Assembly: GCF_905475395.1 (NCBI RefSeq)
Contig: NC_058338.1
Span: forward strand, 70,877,435 to 70,941,434
Reading direction: 5' to 3'
From: Chrysoperla carnea
Taxonomy: Eukaryota; Arthropoda; Insecta; Neuroptera; Chrysopidae
DNA: 64,000 nt
Shown here: piece by piece, positions 1-12,750 of the stretch
Position numbering within the stretch: the first letter of the stretch is position 1
How the letters are laid out: each line of letters begins with the position of its first letter
Notes under the pieces: model-generated
Database searches by the model: none
What the model was told of the DNA's origin: nothing
The model's input: only the letters and a program-made list of their open reading frames with translations
Translations under genes and position numbers: made by a program

Positions 1-2631
1 CGAAATATACGAAACTTGGACGAATAATTCTGATCGTTAAATAGATCAAATACTTGCAATTTTAGATCATGACTTTTTCACAACTGCATTTTCAATTGCC
101 TAAAGTAACAAATTTTTATTGTTTGAATAAAAAAAAAGATGTATTATGTTAAAAACACAAAACTTAAATGTTTTTTTGCTTATTATTTAAATAATTTTTA
201 TTATAATAAAAGGTTTCCTACTATATGACAGCAATTTAAAATATAATTCCAGAGTATGTTTTGTACTATTTGAATTGTGTGCGTATGCAAACATTTCTTC
301 ACTGCTACAAGTCTTTTTTTATTGTTTTTGAAATAGTTTTTCTTGAAATAAAGGCGCTAAGTGTATAACACTTTATTTGAGTAGGTAACCCTATTGCTCA
401 AAACGCAATCTTGTTTCCTCTGCAAGATGTTTTTTGTAAAAAAATGTGAAACTACAAAACCTCGACCATTCATTTTCACCCTTTGCAGTAATTGTTGCAA
501 ATTAGTCAACGTAAAATCATTTTCATAGAAGTCGTAGAATTTCCAATACTATGATGTGAAAGTTGATTTAGAATTTTCGTGTTTCGACTCATATAAAATC
601 TTTAGCTCTAAATATGATAAATGCATTCATTGCATATTAAAATTTACATATTTATTAAATATTCTAACAAAATTTAATTTATATACAAATAGTGCAGTCA
701 TACATGTGGAAATAAATACATATCTACATGAATGGAATTCGTTAAATAGTACAAATAACAAAAAATTATTTAAATAAAATATTAAATTATTATATATATC
801 ATATATTATTTATCAAATTGATTTTTTATTTAAAATTTGCATGATTTTTTTATTTAAAGGCATGAGTAAATAAAGGTGTCATAAATTTTGAAAATTATTT
901 TGAAACTTTGAAGGTCATTCTACATTTTTTTATAATTCAAAGTTTTAGAATGTAGCATTATTCACTCATGTCCTTGGTTCGTACAACTCGCTTAAAATTT
1001 TTTTCGTTTTTCTCACGCAATCTGCAGTGAACATTTTCAATTATTATTTATTATATTAAAAGCATTGTTATGGCTTAAATATTGTGAAATCTTTTCTGTT
1101 TTAACTTAGAGAATATTTTTATGCATATGCGTACGATTTTACTCAGTGATTCCTTGAATGATTTTATAAAGATTGTATAAGTTCCCCAATTTTACTGATT
1201 TAAAAGCCAAATGTGATTATTATAAATTTATTTAAGTTTACTCGTATAAAATAACTTTAAAATTTCTTGCGAATAGACAGCCTTCAATAAAATTATCCAA
1301 GAATTACTTCTTAAATATCGTTTCATATGTTTAGAAACTTCTTTTATCCATGTTAGATATTTTTATATATAAAAATAGCACTTATATAATTTTGCTTCTT
1401 TGGCTTATATTGAAATCAAAGCACCATTTTAAAAATAATTCATGAATTGCCTATTGAAAAGATCGTTGTAATTTCACAAAATTGATAAGAAATTTCATTA
1501 ATTTTATGTTTTTATATACAGAAAGTTGAAACTGAATATTTTATGCTAGATTAAAAGTCAAAAAGTTGAAGAATCTAAATTAAAAATTGAGAAATGCTTA
1601 AACAGATTTCATTAACCTTGTGATAACCCTGAACGTTTATTAAAGAATTAATAAGTTAAAATTTCGAATTGATTGTTCAGAGCTTCAATTTTTGATGTCT
1701 TCAGTCCAATGATGGTTTTTCCCGAGGGTTTTTTTTTTTTTTACAAATACTAAATGACTAAACTAAATTACTTTTATTTGATAAAATTGTTGACATTTTT
1801 CAGGTTTTATATCATTATTTTATCACAGTTTTGACAATGTAATAAAACCTAAAACATGTTAACAATTTTTTCAAATAAAAGTGAATTTTCAAATAAAAAA
1901 TAAAAGTTGTAAGTAAATAAAAGTTATAATCTTTTTAACTTTGAGACATTTTACTTTTAACAAAAAACCATTAAAATTTCTAAGTTGAAACGAAAAAATT
2001 TATTTCCTATCTATGAATTAATTAATATAGGTGACTTCCAGTTTATTGCTTGTCATTGAAAATCTTTTTTTCTTAAGTAAAAACAACTGTGTTTTCAAGT
2101 ATTAATATTATTTTTACATTTTCATTCGAAATAAAGCTATATGCAACATTTCATTTTACTTTAATATCCCAAAGCAGTAAAAAAATTAGAAAATTTAGAA
2201 CTTCGTTTCACCTAAAACTAATTTAATTGTTACTATTGATTAGCGATTATAAATCGGAATTAACCTACAATTCCAATTCGTTAATAGCTATACTGTGCTT
2301 AGCCCACCCGCTAAGTCCTTTAAGCCCACTCGCAAGCCCATCCTCGGCTTAGTCCGCCAGCTAAAGACAAATTTAACTTCTATCTTTTGGACAGGCATTC
2401 GGCCTTCGGCTTGGCTGAAGCCTTCGGTATTAGAGCTTGCTGAGCTTGCATATAGCTCTAATAAATACCGATTCACAATAAATGAATAATAATAATCAAT
2501 ACTACCTCAATACTATTCAAATAAGTATTCGCAATCTAGAAAAATATGGTGGGAGCGCAAATAAATACATAAGTATATAGTAAGGTAATAGAATGCACTA
2601 GTTATATGCGTTTCCACCATTTATTATACCA

Positions 2632-3245
2632 TGTATATATGAAATATACATAGTATATTAAGTTTAGTCCAAAGTTTTTAACGCCTAAAAATATTCATGC
2701 TACGAAAAAAATTTTGGTATAGGTGTTCATAGAATCACCTAATTAGTCCATTTCCGGTTGTCCGTCCGTCCGTCTGTGGATACGATAACTCAAAAACGAA
2801 AAGAGATATCAAGATGAAATTTTTATAGCGTATTCAGGACCTAAAAACTGAGGTCAAGTTCGTAAATGAGCAATATGGGTCAATTGGGTCTTGGGTTCGT
2901 AGGACCCATCTTGTAAACCGTTAGAGATAGAACAAAAGTTTAAATGTAAAAAATGTTTTTTATAAAAAAATTAACAACTTTTGTTTGAAAATTTTTTTTG
3001 TAAACTTCACTGTTTACCCACGAGGGCGCTTATTAGGTGCAAATTTTATAGTATGCATTAATATGAGAATATCAGTGTGTGTGTAGCTATTTAAAAGTGG
3101 ATATCTTTTTTTATTAACGTGACGTCAAAAAACAAACGATTGCTTCATCAACACTGTCTATACATGGTATTTCAACAATTAACTCAGTCAATTGTTTGTC
3201 TTCACTTGTTGTATTTAATATTTTGTGTTAAATTTTCTAATGTTG
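2632..3245 (+). repeat. Dispersed repeat family A, copy 1
   Basis: This segment shares ordered blocks with 27228-27640 and 49277-49620 on the same strand and 34395-35140 and 53848-54345 on the opposite strand. Diagnostic blocks are TTTTGGTATAGGTGTTCAT, then a TCCG/TCTG-rich tract, then AACTCAAAAACGAAAAG, then TTAACAACTTTTGTTTG. Several separated copies in one window show an interspersed repeat. No protein-coding capacity is visible, so it is probably a non-autonomous element or the tail of one. Confidence 0.75.
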
Positions 3246-6164
3246 CGCTCAACTTCTTTAATTTTTTTCTTTCATAAGAACCTTCTCTTGATAATAATTA
3301 ACCCAACAAAAGAAGAATTAGCGAAATTATTCTATCCGTTCTCAAGTTTTATCGTGACCAGGAGAAATAGGGGTTAATTTTTATATTTATAGATCAAATG
3401 ATATTTATTTTAAATATGACTTCATTATAACTGGAGGGTAGAGAAGAGAAGGAGTGTGTTTTTAAAATGACGGTCTTTTATAGAAAGCTTCAATCTCAAA
3501 ACCCATCGTTAAAAAAACCTTTTTTTTAAACTTTTTGATTCAATGATGGGTTCTAGAAATTCTGTACTTTGAAGAATCCGGATCTGCCTAAAATTCTTAA
3601 ATTTTATGACTTCGATAATAAAAAAAACAAAACACCATTTTCTATCACATTGTATGGTGGGTATACGTTCAAAAGTCATAAATAGATGAAGGTAATCAGT
3701 AATAACCATTTATATTGATGAAATATTTATCTATAATCTTTACATTACGTCGTGTTCAGTACTTCCTTTATGTTCGTGGCGAACATTTTTATTTACATTT
3801 TTGATAAACAGAAAACTAGTGTTGTTACGTGTTAAATAAACTGTTAAATACATTTTTTATCCATTTGAACGATCATCAATTTATTTTTATTTTTTATGTT
3901 TTTTTATAAAATAAACTTTTCTTCTAATATAAGACCTTTTCTTAATTAACATAGTTCCCAGGCAACGCGTAGAATACATACAAAAATTAAATAAAAAATG
4001 CAAAAATCATTTATCCCATCACTCAACAAAGTAGACAATCCGTTTAAGATATGGCGCGTCAAAAAGTCCATTAACCCTAACTTGGATAGAAGGAGGTGGG
4101 AAATAAAATTACTAAAAATTGAAACAAATTTCTGTCCCTTACCAAATAAACTCCTTAATGATCACACAAACGTTACATATGGCAGGTAGACATTTCCCTC
4201 TCTCTCCCTCCTCTCAAAAAAGGAATAACATGGAATAACGCCCGAAAAGAAGTAACATGGTTTGATTAATAATAGTCGGAAAAGGAAGGAAGGAAGGATA
4301 TGTCTACTAGCATTACGTGACATTTGTGCGATCGTTAGGGAACTTATTTGGCAAGGAGCAGAATCGTTCTTCAACTTTTACTCATTTTATTTTCAGCTCT
4401 CCCTATATCTCGAAAATGGCCGCCCTGCCATATAAATGAATATCAATGAATATTCATAAATTTTAAACTTACCGCTCAAGTAAAAAAATTTGAACTTCAT
4501 GATAAAGAAATCCCCGACCAAGAAAATTTGAAAGAATTGTTAGACACGAACTTGTAAGCAGCCCCTCAAATTTGTAGTTATTAAGAAATGTCAAATATTA
4601 AGACTGACTGACCCTTAAATCACTAACCCTATTCAAATAGTTTCTAATGACTAGTGACATACGAATTAAATGCTTGTTTATATGAAACTGTCTTTTTAAT
4701 AGAGTAATTAATTCAAAATAATAATAAAAAATTCCATTGAAATGAATATACTCATATTATAACGATGCAGATACCGAAAAAATTTAGTATAACATAATGA
4801 ACTTCCGATTAAACTTTCGGCAAAATAATACCGAGGCCTATTTGTAGTAGATACTAATTAAACAATCCTATTCGAATCCATTCGACTCTATCGTACAAAA
4901 AATGAAGTCGCTTACAAAAATTTTAATTTTGAATAAATCGTATGCAAAATCTATGTGCAAATTCTGTATTATTTTTTGGGCTACATAAATAGCATTGCTG
5001 TATTGCACTGTTTTATGTCGTATAAAGTCTTCAAAAAAAAAAAACTGTTATGTCGTATATTTGTGTTGCGTCCAGTAAAAAATCTATGTTGTCATTTGGG
5101 CTAGTTATTTGTGTCGAATTACCAGAGTTTTCTAATGAAAACTTTAACATTACAGGAACCATGACACCACCAAAAATGCAACCGTACTGGAAAATTTAAA
5201 ATTTAATTTTTGAACTAATTTCTTCGAACTACATGAAATATTTTTACATCCTTAATTTGAATTTTTGGTATTGTTTTCCAAAAAATGTAATTTTTGTATT
5301 TAAATGAATAAATTAGGAGAATATTTATTATACAGTCATATTGAACTTTTCTTCCAATCTTTCAACATACTTCACTCTCAAAATCAAATATGCCTGGAAT
5401 ATGCCTATTCATCCCCTTCAATAAACCAATAAAACATTATACCTTTATTTCAAGAAATTTACTAACGTTAATTAGAAAATTACGAAATTTTGAAACTTTA
5501 AGCGTCGATCAGTATTCAAGTATTTCATATCCTTTCATTTTATATACTCGTGATACATTTGTAAGCCCACGATTATACAGCTACGATTTTTTCGGTAAAT
5601 ACGATAAATTCTATGATGACAGCTAATAATTATCTTCTTTTCAAGTTTTCCCCTATTTAAGTGAACACTTAAATATTTCTTGGCTTCTCTTAAAGCAGAA
5701 ACGGGAAAATGAGACACCTATATGTGTCAATATTAATTATTCTTGCAATAATCAAATTTAAGTCCAACACCTCAATATTGAGACTTGTGTTACACTCATT
5801 TAAAATTCACCAGAAAAAGACTTCTACTCTTCATTTTATTATTGTACGATTTCAGTACTTCAAAAAAACCGCTTTTAAATAGTTTTACGTTAAAATTTAT
5901 CTATTTCATCATATTTCTTTTTTTTAAGAATTATACTTTAACTAGCTGCATCTCAGTTTTTACCGTTAACTGTGTAAATTTATCAATCCTTCTTGAGAAA
6001 AATGCGCTAAAAGTCGATTTCACTTTAACTTTAACAAAACCCTTTATAAAATACAGTTTCCTGTATGCTATCGCATAGGAACCGTGCATTTTTCCGGGAT
6101 AAAAATTAGCCAAAGTCGTTTTCTGACATTCATTCATTCATCCATCCAAATTTTCACCATTATA

Positions 6165-6640
6165 ATATACTATCGTGATACCCACCCGCTTCGCTGGGTT
6201 TAAAAGTGAAGATAAGTAAAGACCACCATGTTATAGGCTTCGCACCTCCCTTGCTCTCACTTACTCCCTTTCCGTTACACTCGAAATAAGGGTAGGGATT
6301 GTTTTACACAGGTAAAATTTATAAACAGTTTTTTATATTTTTAAATGTAAAACAGTCATAATTCATTGAGTAAATCAAAAAGATGGCCATGAACTTTTAC
6401 ATTGACTATTTTTACAGAAATCTGTAATTTATGGTAATGTCAGATTGAATTTAATTTTTTTAAATATATTTTTATAAATTATAGCTCATGTGTTATTCAT
6501 GTATGTAACAGCAATGCTCGTATTGTTAAGTTTCATTCAAATCCATTCATTAGTTTTTGCGTGAAAGTGTAAAAAACAAACAAACAAACAAACAAACATC
6601 ATTTCTTTCACATTTATAATATATAGTATAGGATATATCA
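6165..6640 (+). repeat. Dispersed repeat family B, single copy (retroposon-like)
   Basis: It begins with a block containing ACCCGCTTCGCTGGGTTTAA and ends with an (AAAC)n tract at about 6572-6597 followed by TTTCACATTTATAATATA. Related sequence occurs at 30289-30788 (as a palindrome) and 52940-53530. A tandem-repeat-like 3' end of this kind is typical of RTE-like LINE fragments or SINEs in insects. The class is inferred; repetition within the window is observed. Confidence 0.65.
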
Positions 6641-6966
6641 GATTTAATTATACTCCTAAATAATATTAAGTACTTAACAAAAAACCTGCCCTAATATTTT
6701 CTTTCTCCAAAACAATTCTATTCTTAAAGATTTATGCACTTAAAAATTTCTGTTTTTAGTGATTTATACGTTTAAATAATTCTACTTTCAAAGAATACTA
6801 TTCAAATTCTGAATTAAAATCGAAATGACATTCAAAAATTAATTTCTTATCAATTTTATAAATAATATAAAAACAATTAAAATATCTACGAAAAATATTT
6901 GTAAAAATAAATTGATATTTCGAACTTTATACAATTCGATCATCCATATATTAAAAAATTATACAG

Positions 6967-7361
6967 GTGCTCTAGCGGCATTACGTAGAAAACGAAAAAA
7001 ATTCTCAGCGTCTAGAAACACAAGTCCTGTTATAATTCCAAGTCCTAATAATCCTGTAGAGCATGCCATAGCTGCTGTAATGACAAAGGGCACCAAGAAA
7101 GTATTAAAACGTGCAAGTAGTGTACCAACACGTGTAACAGAAGTTGTGCAAATGGTGATCTCACAAAAACATGAACAAACACAATCGCAACAGCAGAGTG
7201 TTGAGATACCAGGTGGCGGTGATCGACCAACAATTGATATCAACCCACCGTCATCTTCATCACTGCATCACCATCATCATCACCATCACCAAGGCCATCA
7301 ACAAACTTTAACACCATCTACAACCGAGGAAAGTGTTGCCACAACAAGCACACAACATCAG
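6967..7361 (+). CDS. Unrecognised gene, penultimate exon
   Basis: The acceptor reads ATTATACAG before 6967 and the donor is CAG|GTATAG at 7361/7362. The exon holds two bases of a split codon plus 131 codons. It carries the basic segment, the helix-like VPTRVTEVVQMV region, the Gln-rich tract and the eight-His run. Without splicing, the frame would stop two codons past the donor. Confidence 0.65.
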
Positions 7362-9459
7362 GTATAGATTTAAGGTGCAAGCATACGTCCATTAGTCGTA
7401 GAATTCCCAATATTTTTTTTTATTTTGCTCTCAACAATTTTTTCTTTTCGCGTAGTATCAATTTTGTTTTAAAATAATTGAAAGTTATACATCATTCATT
7501 ACACAGGTATTATCTACTCACTAATGATTCAGTCTCCTTCGGGAGACTTAAAATGTTCTGGTAGAGAAATCTTTCTAAAATTAATTACTGGTGTAAACGA
7601 TAATGTGTTAAGAATCCATGAACTTTCTTTTCTGCAGGAATTGACGTATAGTACACTGAAAAAGGTGGAACGATGGTGTTCTATATTTGATTGCAGGCAG
7701 ACCTCTTCACTTCTTGAATAATCTGAAAAAAGAACTTATTTTAAAAACGAAAGGAAATTTTTATGGGTTAGTTTTTATAATGAATAAACAACCAAAAAAA
7801 GTTTTTTTGTAGTAATTTTGGATTTAGGTCACTCCCCAAACTATGATAAAACACTTCCTTTGTTTAAGTGGTATTGCATTGATTGAATTTTATTTGGATA
7901 AATGTATATTTTATTAATTGATTTGGTTAGTTATTTCGTAAATTAGGTCTCTGATCCAAATTTGGTAATGAGCATAATCTTATTTTTTCAGCTTATTCAG
8001 GAAGTGAAGAGGTTTGCACTCAATTATAGAACACCCTGCATACGCTACTCGTCCACAAAAGATGCAGTTTTTCCACAAACGATGCAGGAAGTAATCTTAT
8101 TCATATACAAATCAATACTTACGCATAAACGCTAAAATGTGTCTCTATGTATTTCGAAGCCCATAAAGCCAATCTCTATAAAAATTTTAATGGTAATAGT
8201 TTACTTTCTTTAGACTGATCACATTGCAGCGGCTAATTACTTTGTTCCTACGGGAATATACACAAAAAAAATTCCATGACTTGATGATTAAGCCTAGGGC
8301 GCTAAGGCTTCTTTAGAAGGCACTAGTAACAACTATTACCAATATAAAGAAAGTTTTGGAAAGATTTATTACAAAAAGGCGACCATTATTTATATACAGT
8401 ATCATGTTGACCATGTGATATCTATACATATGTTGGTAAGAAAATTATTTTTTACAAATTAGCAACTGCTTTATTCACCAAGTTTCACACTTACTTAGGA
8501 CCCAGAATAACAAACCAAATAAATTTTCAGGTAAGTTAGCTATTTAGTTAATTAAAATTTGCACACACAAAAACTTGGTGAAAAAAGAAGCCAGAAAACA
8601 GTGAGTTGCTAATAATCATTTGAAGTGATTCTCTTATATTAATAAAAATAATTTTCTTTATCAATAATTTGCATTTACCTCACAATCGCAAATCATTACG
8701 AGGAGGTAAATAGATTCCGACAGAATCTGTAAAGGGGTACATTTCCCCCAGTATGAAAGGCTTAATATCGAATAATTCAGTCATTGCATAGTTAATATAT
8801 TTTTGTATAGTTAATTAGATATTTTTGCTTTATTTTAAGATTTTTATTTGTAGCAACCTAATTATTTCTCCCTTTCCCAGTATCATTTTAGAATCCTTAA
8901 AGCTTTACGCATGTAATAGAAAAATATCACAAATATAAATTATATCAGAGGCTAGAAATAAAAATTCTTTAATATTGAATTTATAGGAGTCTTTAATAAT
9001 GAAAAAAATGTTTTTGAAAGACAAAATCATTGACCCGAAGATTTAAAAAAAATTTCTACTCTTTGGATGAAATTTCCCGAGTCGTGGATCTTGGCTCTAG
9101 AAATTTCTTTAGCTTTAATTCTATCTATATTGTTTCGAGGAATTCATAAATCCTTTGTTGGATATTCTAGGATAGTATAACCACCAAAGTCTTCAATCAA
9201 AGAACATATATTATATTTCTAAAAAGAGATTTTTTGAGAATGATTTATTATAAATTTATTCAAATTATAGGGAGCGACTTCATCTCGAGAGCCACTGTTG
9301 ACATCATCCAGCACAACAACGGGCACTGGATCTGCACAAACTCCCGACGATGATGATGATAATAATGTATACAATAAACCACCTCCATTTGATATGCTAC
9401 CAAAATTACCTGGTGTAATACCTGTTAGTGGTCATAATATTTCAACTGGATGGTTATAG
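6967..9459 (+). CDS. 3' end of an unrecognised protein-coding gene (last two exons)
   Basis: Two exons join in phase 0: 6967-7361 and 9271-9459, giving about 193 residues to a TAG stop. The first exon enters mid-codon (two bases of a split codon), so at least one more exon lies upstream. The protein part starts with a basic stretch (GALAALRRKRKKFSAS), continues through a helix-like segment (VEHAIAAVMTKGTKKVLKRA then VPTRVTEVVQMV), a Gln-rich tract, a run of eight His, Ser/Thr-rich sequence, then at the end five Asp, a proline patch (YNKPPPFDMLPKLPGV) and the terminus HNISTGWL. No membrane segment is visible. It looks like the cytoplasmic, partly disordered C-terminal tail of a larger protein. 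I do not recognise the family and assign no function. Clean splice sites and one long frame with non-random composition support it being real. Confidence 0.65.
7362..9270 (+). other. Intron of the unrecognised gene
   Basis: AT-rich intron of about 1.9 kb. It contains an imperfect inverted repeat at 8453-8620; nothing else in it looks functional. Confidence 0.5.
8453..8620. repeat. Imperfect inverted repeat (hairpin)
   Basis: A left arm containing TTAGCAACTGC and TTCACCAAGTTT is mirrored by a right arm containing AACTTGGTGAA and GAGTTGCTAAT. The total is about 170 bp, with no coding content. It could be a small MITE; the class is unknown. Confidence 0.5.
9271..9459 (+). CDS. Unrecognised gene, last exon
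   Basis: The acceptor is AAATTATAG before 9271. The frame starts GATSSREPLL in phase 0, passes the Asp5 run and the YNKPPPF patch, and ends HNISTGWL with TAG at 9457-9459. It contributes 62 residues. Confidence 0.65.
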   Translation, partial: GATSSREPLLTSSSTTTGTGSAQTPDDDDDNNVYNKPPPFDMLPKLPGVIPVSGHNISTGWL

Positions 9460-10374
9460 AGATAACTTTATCATTACTTAAATTATTTATTTATTTTAAA
9501 TTATTAATTTATTTTATTTTTTAAATGCAGTATTGATCTTCCAGTTACCATTTACAGTAATTTTAATTTTATTTTTTCAATATTTCTAAACGAATGTAAA
9601 GAAGGAATGTATTCGGTTCACTGCCTAGGATAGTAGACACTACAACTAAAATCGTATAGATTCGGGTTTACTTCGTTCAAAATCGTGCAAAAAGCCAAAT
9701 ATGCGTATACATACCAAAGTATTTATGATCACAACTAGATCCGGCTCGAAGTACCAAATTGTTTAATCTAATTATTATTTAAAACTTCTTTACATTCTAT
9801 AAATAATACCAATGTTTATAACTTTTGTTTTAAACTTTCAAACATAAGTGTCTTAAAAATGAGTATCGATTTCGATGTTGTTTTGTATATTTTATAGCCT
9901 AATAGGCTCAATTTTGATTTAGCTACGTACATAAGTAGCCTCAAAAGTTTAAACAAACCACATTTTTTTTAAGCTTTGAAGCTTTTGCTAAAATAAAAAA
10001 TCATATTTAAATAAGTTTTACAAAAAATTTAGGCAATAAAATATCACATATCTTAGAAAACCTTTCACATGACTTAGTATTTTACTTATTGTAATTAGAG
10101 AATCAAATTTTACTTAACAAACAGTTTGGAAAATGTCTTTCAATTTTTGTTAACCCAAACATACATCAAAATCGATTCTTATTTTACACAAACACGGTTA
10201 CTATACTTTACATCGTCGTAATTTAATAAAATCCTTGAGATATTAGTCAAGAAAAAAACTCAGTCCATTATGTGTTAAATGTTATTAGAGAACTAATTGA
10301 TGTTTCTAAAGTTAATATCCAATCACGTACCTAAAATATATTTAGTTGTAACATAATATTTTCTTTAGAAACAC

Positions 10375-10378
<4 letters not shown>

Positions 10379-10461
<83 letters not shown>
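10379..10461. repeat. (AT)n microsatellite
   Basis: An uninterrupted AT dinucleotide run of about 80 bp. Confidence 0.95.
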
Positions 10462-10465
<4 letters not shown>

Positions 10466-11047
10466 TGATTGGAAAATAAATATTTAGACAATAAATTCAG
10501 AAAGTATTCAGACAATTTTCTTCTATTAAGTTTATTCGGGTTTGAAAATATTTTTCACATATTTTTACAACATTTTGAGACACCGACATCATTCTCTTTT
10601 GATTGATCTTCAAAAATAGTTTTCATCTAAATCAAAAATTTTACGACAGTTTGGATTAAAATTTCCAGAACACTTTGATTAATTTTACAACTATAAGAGA
10701 GGTAAGAAACCAACTTAAATAAAATAATATTTAAAGAAACAAAAAAAAAAAAAAACAAAAACAAAAACAAACAAAAATCCGTGAAAAATATAATGCTTTT
10801 TTTGGAAAATATTCATTTTCCAATCACCAGTGTTAGTTTTAATTTTATAAATTATTGTTATCCCAACATTAAAAATTTAAATATAAAAAAAAATAAATGA
10901 AATTTTTAACAATTATCATTTCAGTCCAACATTTTTATATAGAATAAAAGTGTTCAAGTGTTTCGAGTGCGCCTAAATATTATTACAATACTCAATGATG
11001 CTGTTTAATTTTTAGCATAGCCTTGTGCAGTGCAAAGCACAGTCGTG

Positions 11048-11226
11048 GCATATTACACTATACAAATATAGGGTTTGGTTTTTCAGCATACCTAGTCTAA
11101 GGTGTTTTTTTTAAGTGAAAATCACACGATAGCATAGATATATATTTTTAATAATATATTTACATTGGAATGTGTAAAAAACAAATTCCATATTTATACA
11201 ATCTCAGAATTTTGTGTCAATAAAAT

Positions 11227-11310
<84 letters not shown>

Positions 11311-11552
11311 CACACACACAAAAATTATATATCTACTGTCTAATGTTTTTTTTTTCAATACTAAATTTATACAATGAGTTTATTGACAACCAAATTATGA
11401 AATTGTATAAACATGAAATTTGTTTTTTACACATATTCCAATCTAAAAATATTATTAAAAATATAGTTTTATGTCATCTTATGACTCCTCCTTAAAAAAC
11501 ACCTTATACAAGCTATGCTGAAAAACCCTGTATATGTATAGTGTAATATACC
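11048..11552. mobile_element. Fold-back element with a (TA)n centre
   Basis: The left arm (about 11048-11230) and right arm (about 11345-11552) are imperfect reverse complements. Both contain the same ordered blocks, for example ATTACACTATAC, TTTTTCAGCATA, AAGGTGTTTTTT, GTGTAAAAAACAAATT and TGTCAATAAA. Between them is a TA run of about 75 bp (11231-11307). There is no coding capacity; a short frame crossing it just reads through the TA run. The structure suggests a MITE or fold-back transposon. The TA microsatellite in the loop may have expanded after insertion. Confidence 0.75.
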
Positions 11553-12379
11553 ATAATACGCAATCTTATCATAATGGTGTGAATAATAACCCGAACGACA
11601 ACACAAAAATATGGTAAGAGCAACTATTTAATTTTATTAATTAGTTGGGAGTCACCATTAAAATAAGAGTACCTAACTTACAACAAGGTTTCTTATAATA
11701 GTTATGCAGTTACGTATTTCAATTCGTAGAAATTCGTTTCTCCTTAAGCTTACCTTCTTCGTGCAAAGCCATGCAAGAAAACGAACGCATCATAAACCTA
11801 TACATTTACGAAACAAATAATTTAGGCTCAACGAAATATTGGTTTTAGTCAATGTAATTTATCCTATAGTATTAAAAAAATATAGTAAATAAAAAATAGT
11901 ATATTAAACAATAGTAAAAAATAAAAACAAGAAAGTAGATAAAAAAAATTTAATCAAATTCTATTTAATTATTTTCAGTTTTTATAAATTTGGCTATTTT
12001 GCCTCAATTGTTATTTTGTAAGGCGATTATTCTAAAATTTAAATAACTAAAAAAGTAGATGAATTTTATACTCCACACAAATAATATTTAACTTTTGTAT
12101 TTAAAAAAAGTTTCATTTTATTTGCCCAAGAAATTCCTTAAAGTAACGAACCCATTTCCGATTTTATACATTTCTGAAAATTACAGACTCAATTATAAAA
12201 AAAAAAGAATTTTTAAGTGGGAAAAAATTAATTTGCGTAAACTAATTTTTTTTTTTACTAAGTAATACAAACTTAATTTATTTTTTGTGTAATAAATTCC
12301 CTCTGGCTGGCATCTAGAATTATACAAACTAATTACGTGCCTACTTGTCCGCGGTACAGCACTCTTTTAAATGATTAAT

Positions 12380-12750
12380 ACATAGTTGAAACTTCGTGAG
12401 TGGCTTCCTTTTGGCAAGTCTACCAAGCTTTCTCTATATGAATTTTTTCGAAAGTACTGCGTTTTCAAACGAGCATGATAACGGCATATTTAGACTATAT
12501 CGGTTTGAGAAAACGAATTTGTCGAGAAATATAATAACATTATTAATTATTATTAAACAATAAAATATTTTGTCGGAAAAAATACTGCATCGATGGTCTT
12601 GCCTATTACCTTGAACTTGCCGTTCTGAAGTTTTTTTTTTTTCAATGCATATCATGCTCATTGAAAACGCAACACTTTCGAAAAAAGTTTTAGGGAGAGA
12701 GTTTAATAGTCTCGGCAAAAGAAAGTCATTTACGAAGTTTCAACTTTGTA
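12380..12750. mobile_element. Fold-back element
   Basis: The left end contains AGTTGAAACTTCGT and the right end ACGAAGTTTCAACT. Inside, TTTTTTCGAAAGTACTGCG and CGAGCATGATA are mirrored by GCAACACTTTCGAAAAAAG and TATCATGCTCA. Arms are about 110 bp on each side of an AT-rich centre. No coding content; probably a non-autonomous DNA element. Confidence 0.7.

Larger units (their letters stand above)
1..6966. other. Region upstream of the first recognised exon, no gene seen
   Basis: AT-rich DNA with many homopolymer runs. The open frames here are short and low-complexity and resemble no protein I know. A compositionally unusual GC-richer patch lies at about 2290-2480. Two dispersed repeats (2632-3245 and 6165-6640) are listed separately. 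A GGAA run lies near 4280. Upstream exons of the gene whose 3' end starts at 6967 could be here, but I could not recognise any. Confidence 0.5.

Noticed and set aside
5390-6078. Overlapping 78- and 97-codon plus-strand frames
   Set aside because: Phe/Ile/Leu/Lys-rich translations typical of AT-rich non-coding DNA.
6959-7243. 94-codon minus-strand frame
   Set aside because: Antisense shadow of the plus-strand exon 6967-7361, which has splice sites and a joined downstream exon.
11214-11495. 93-codon frame rich in Tyr-Ile repeats
   Set aside because: It is the translation of the TA microsatellite and fold-back arm at 11048-11552, not a gene.
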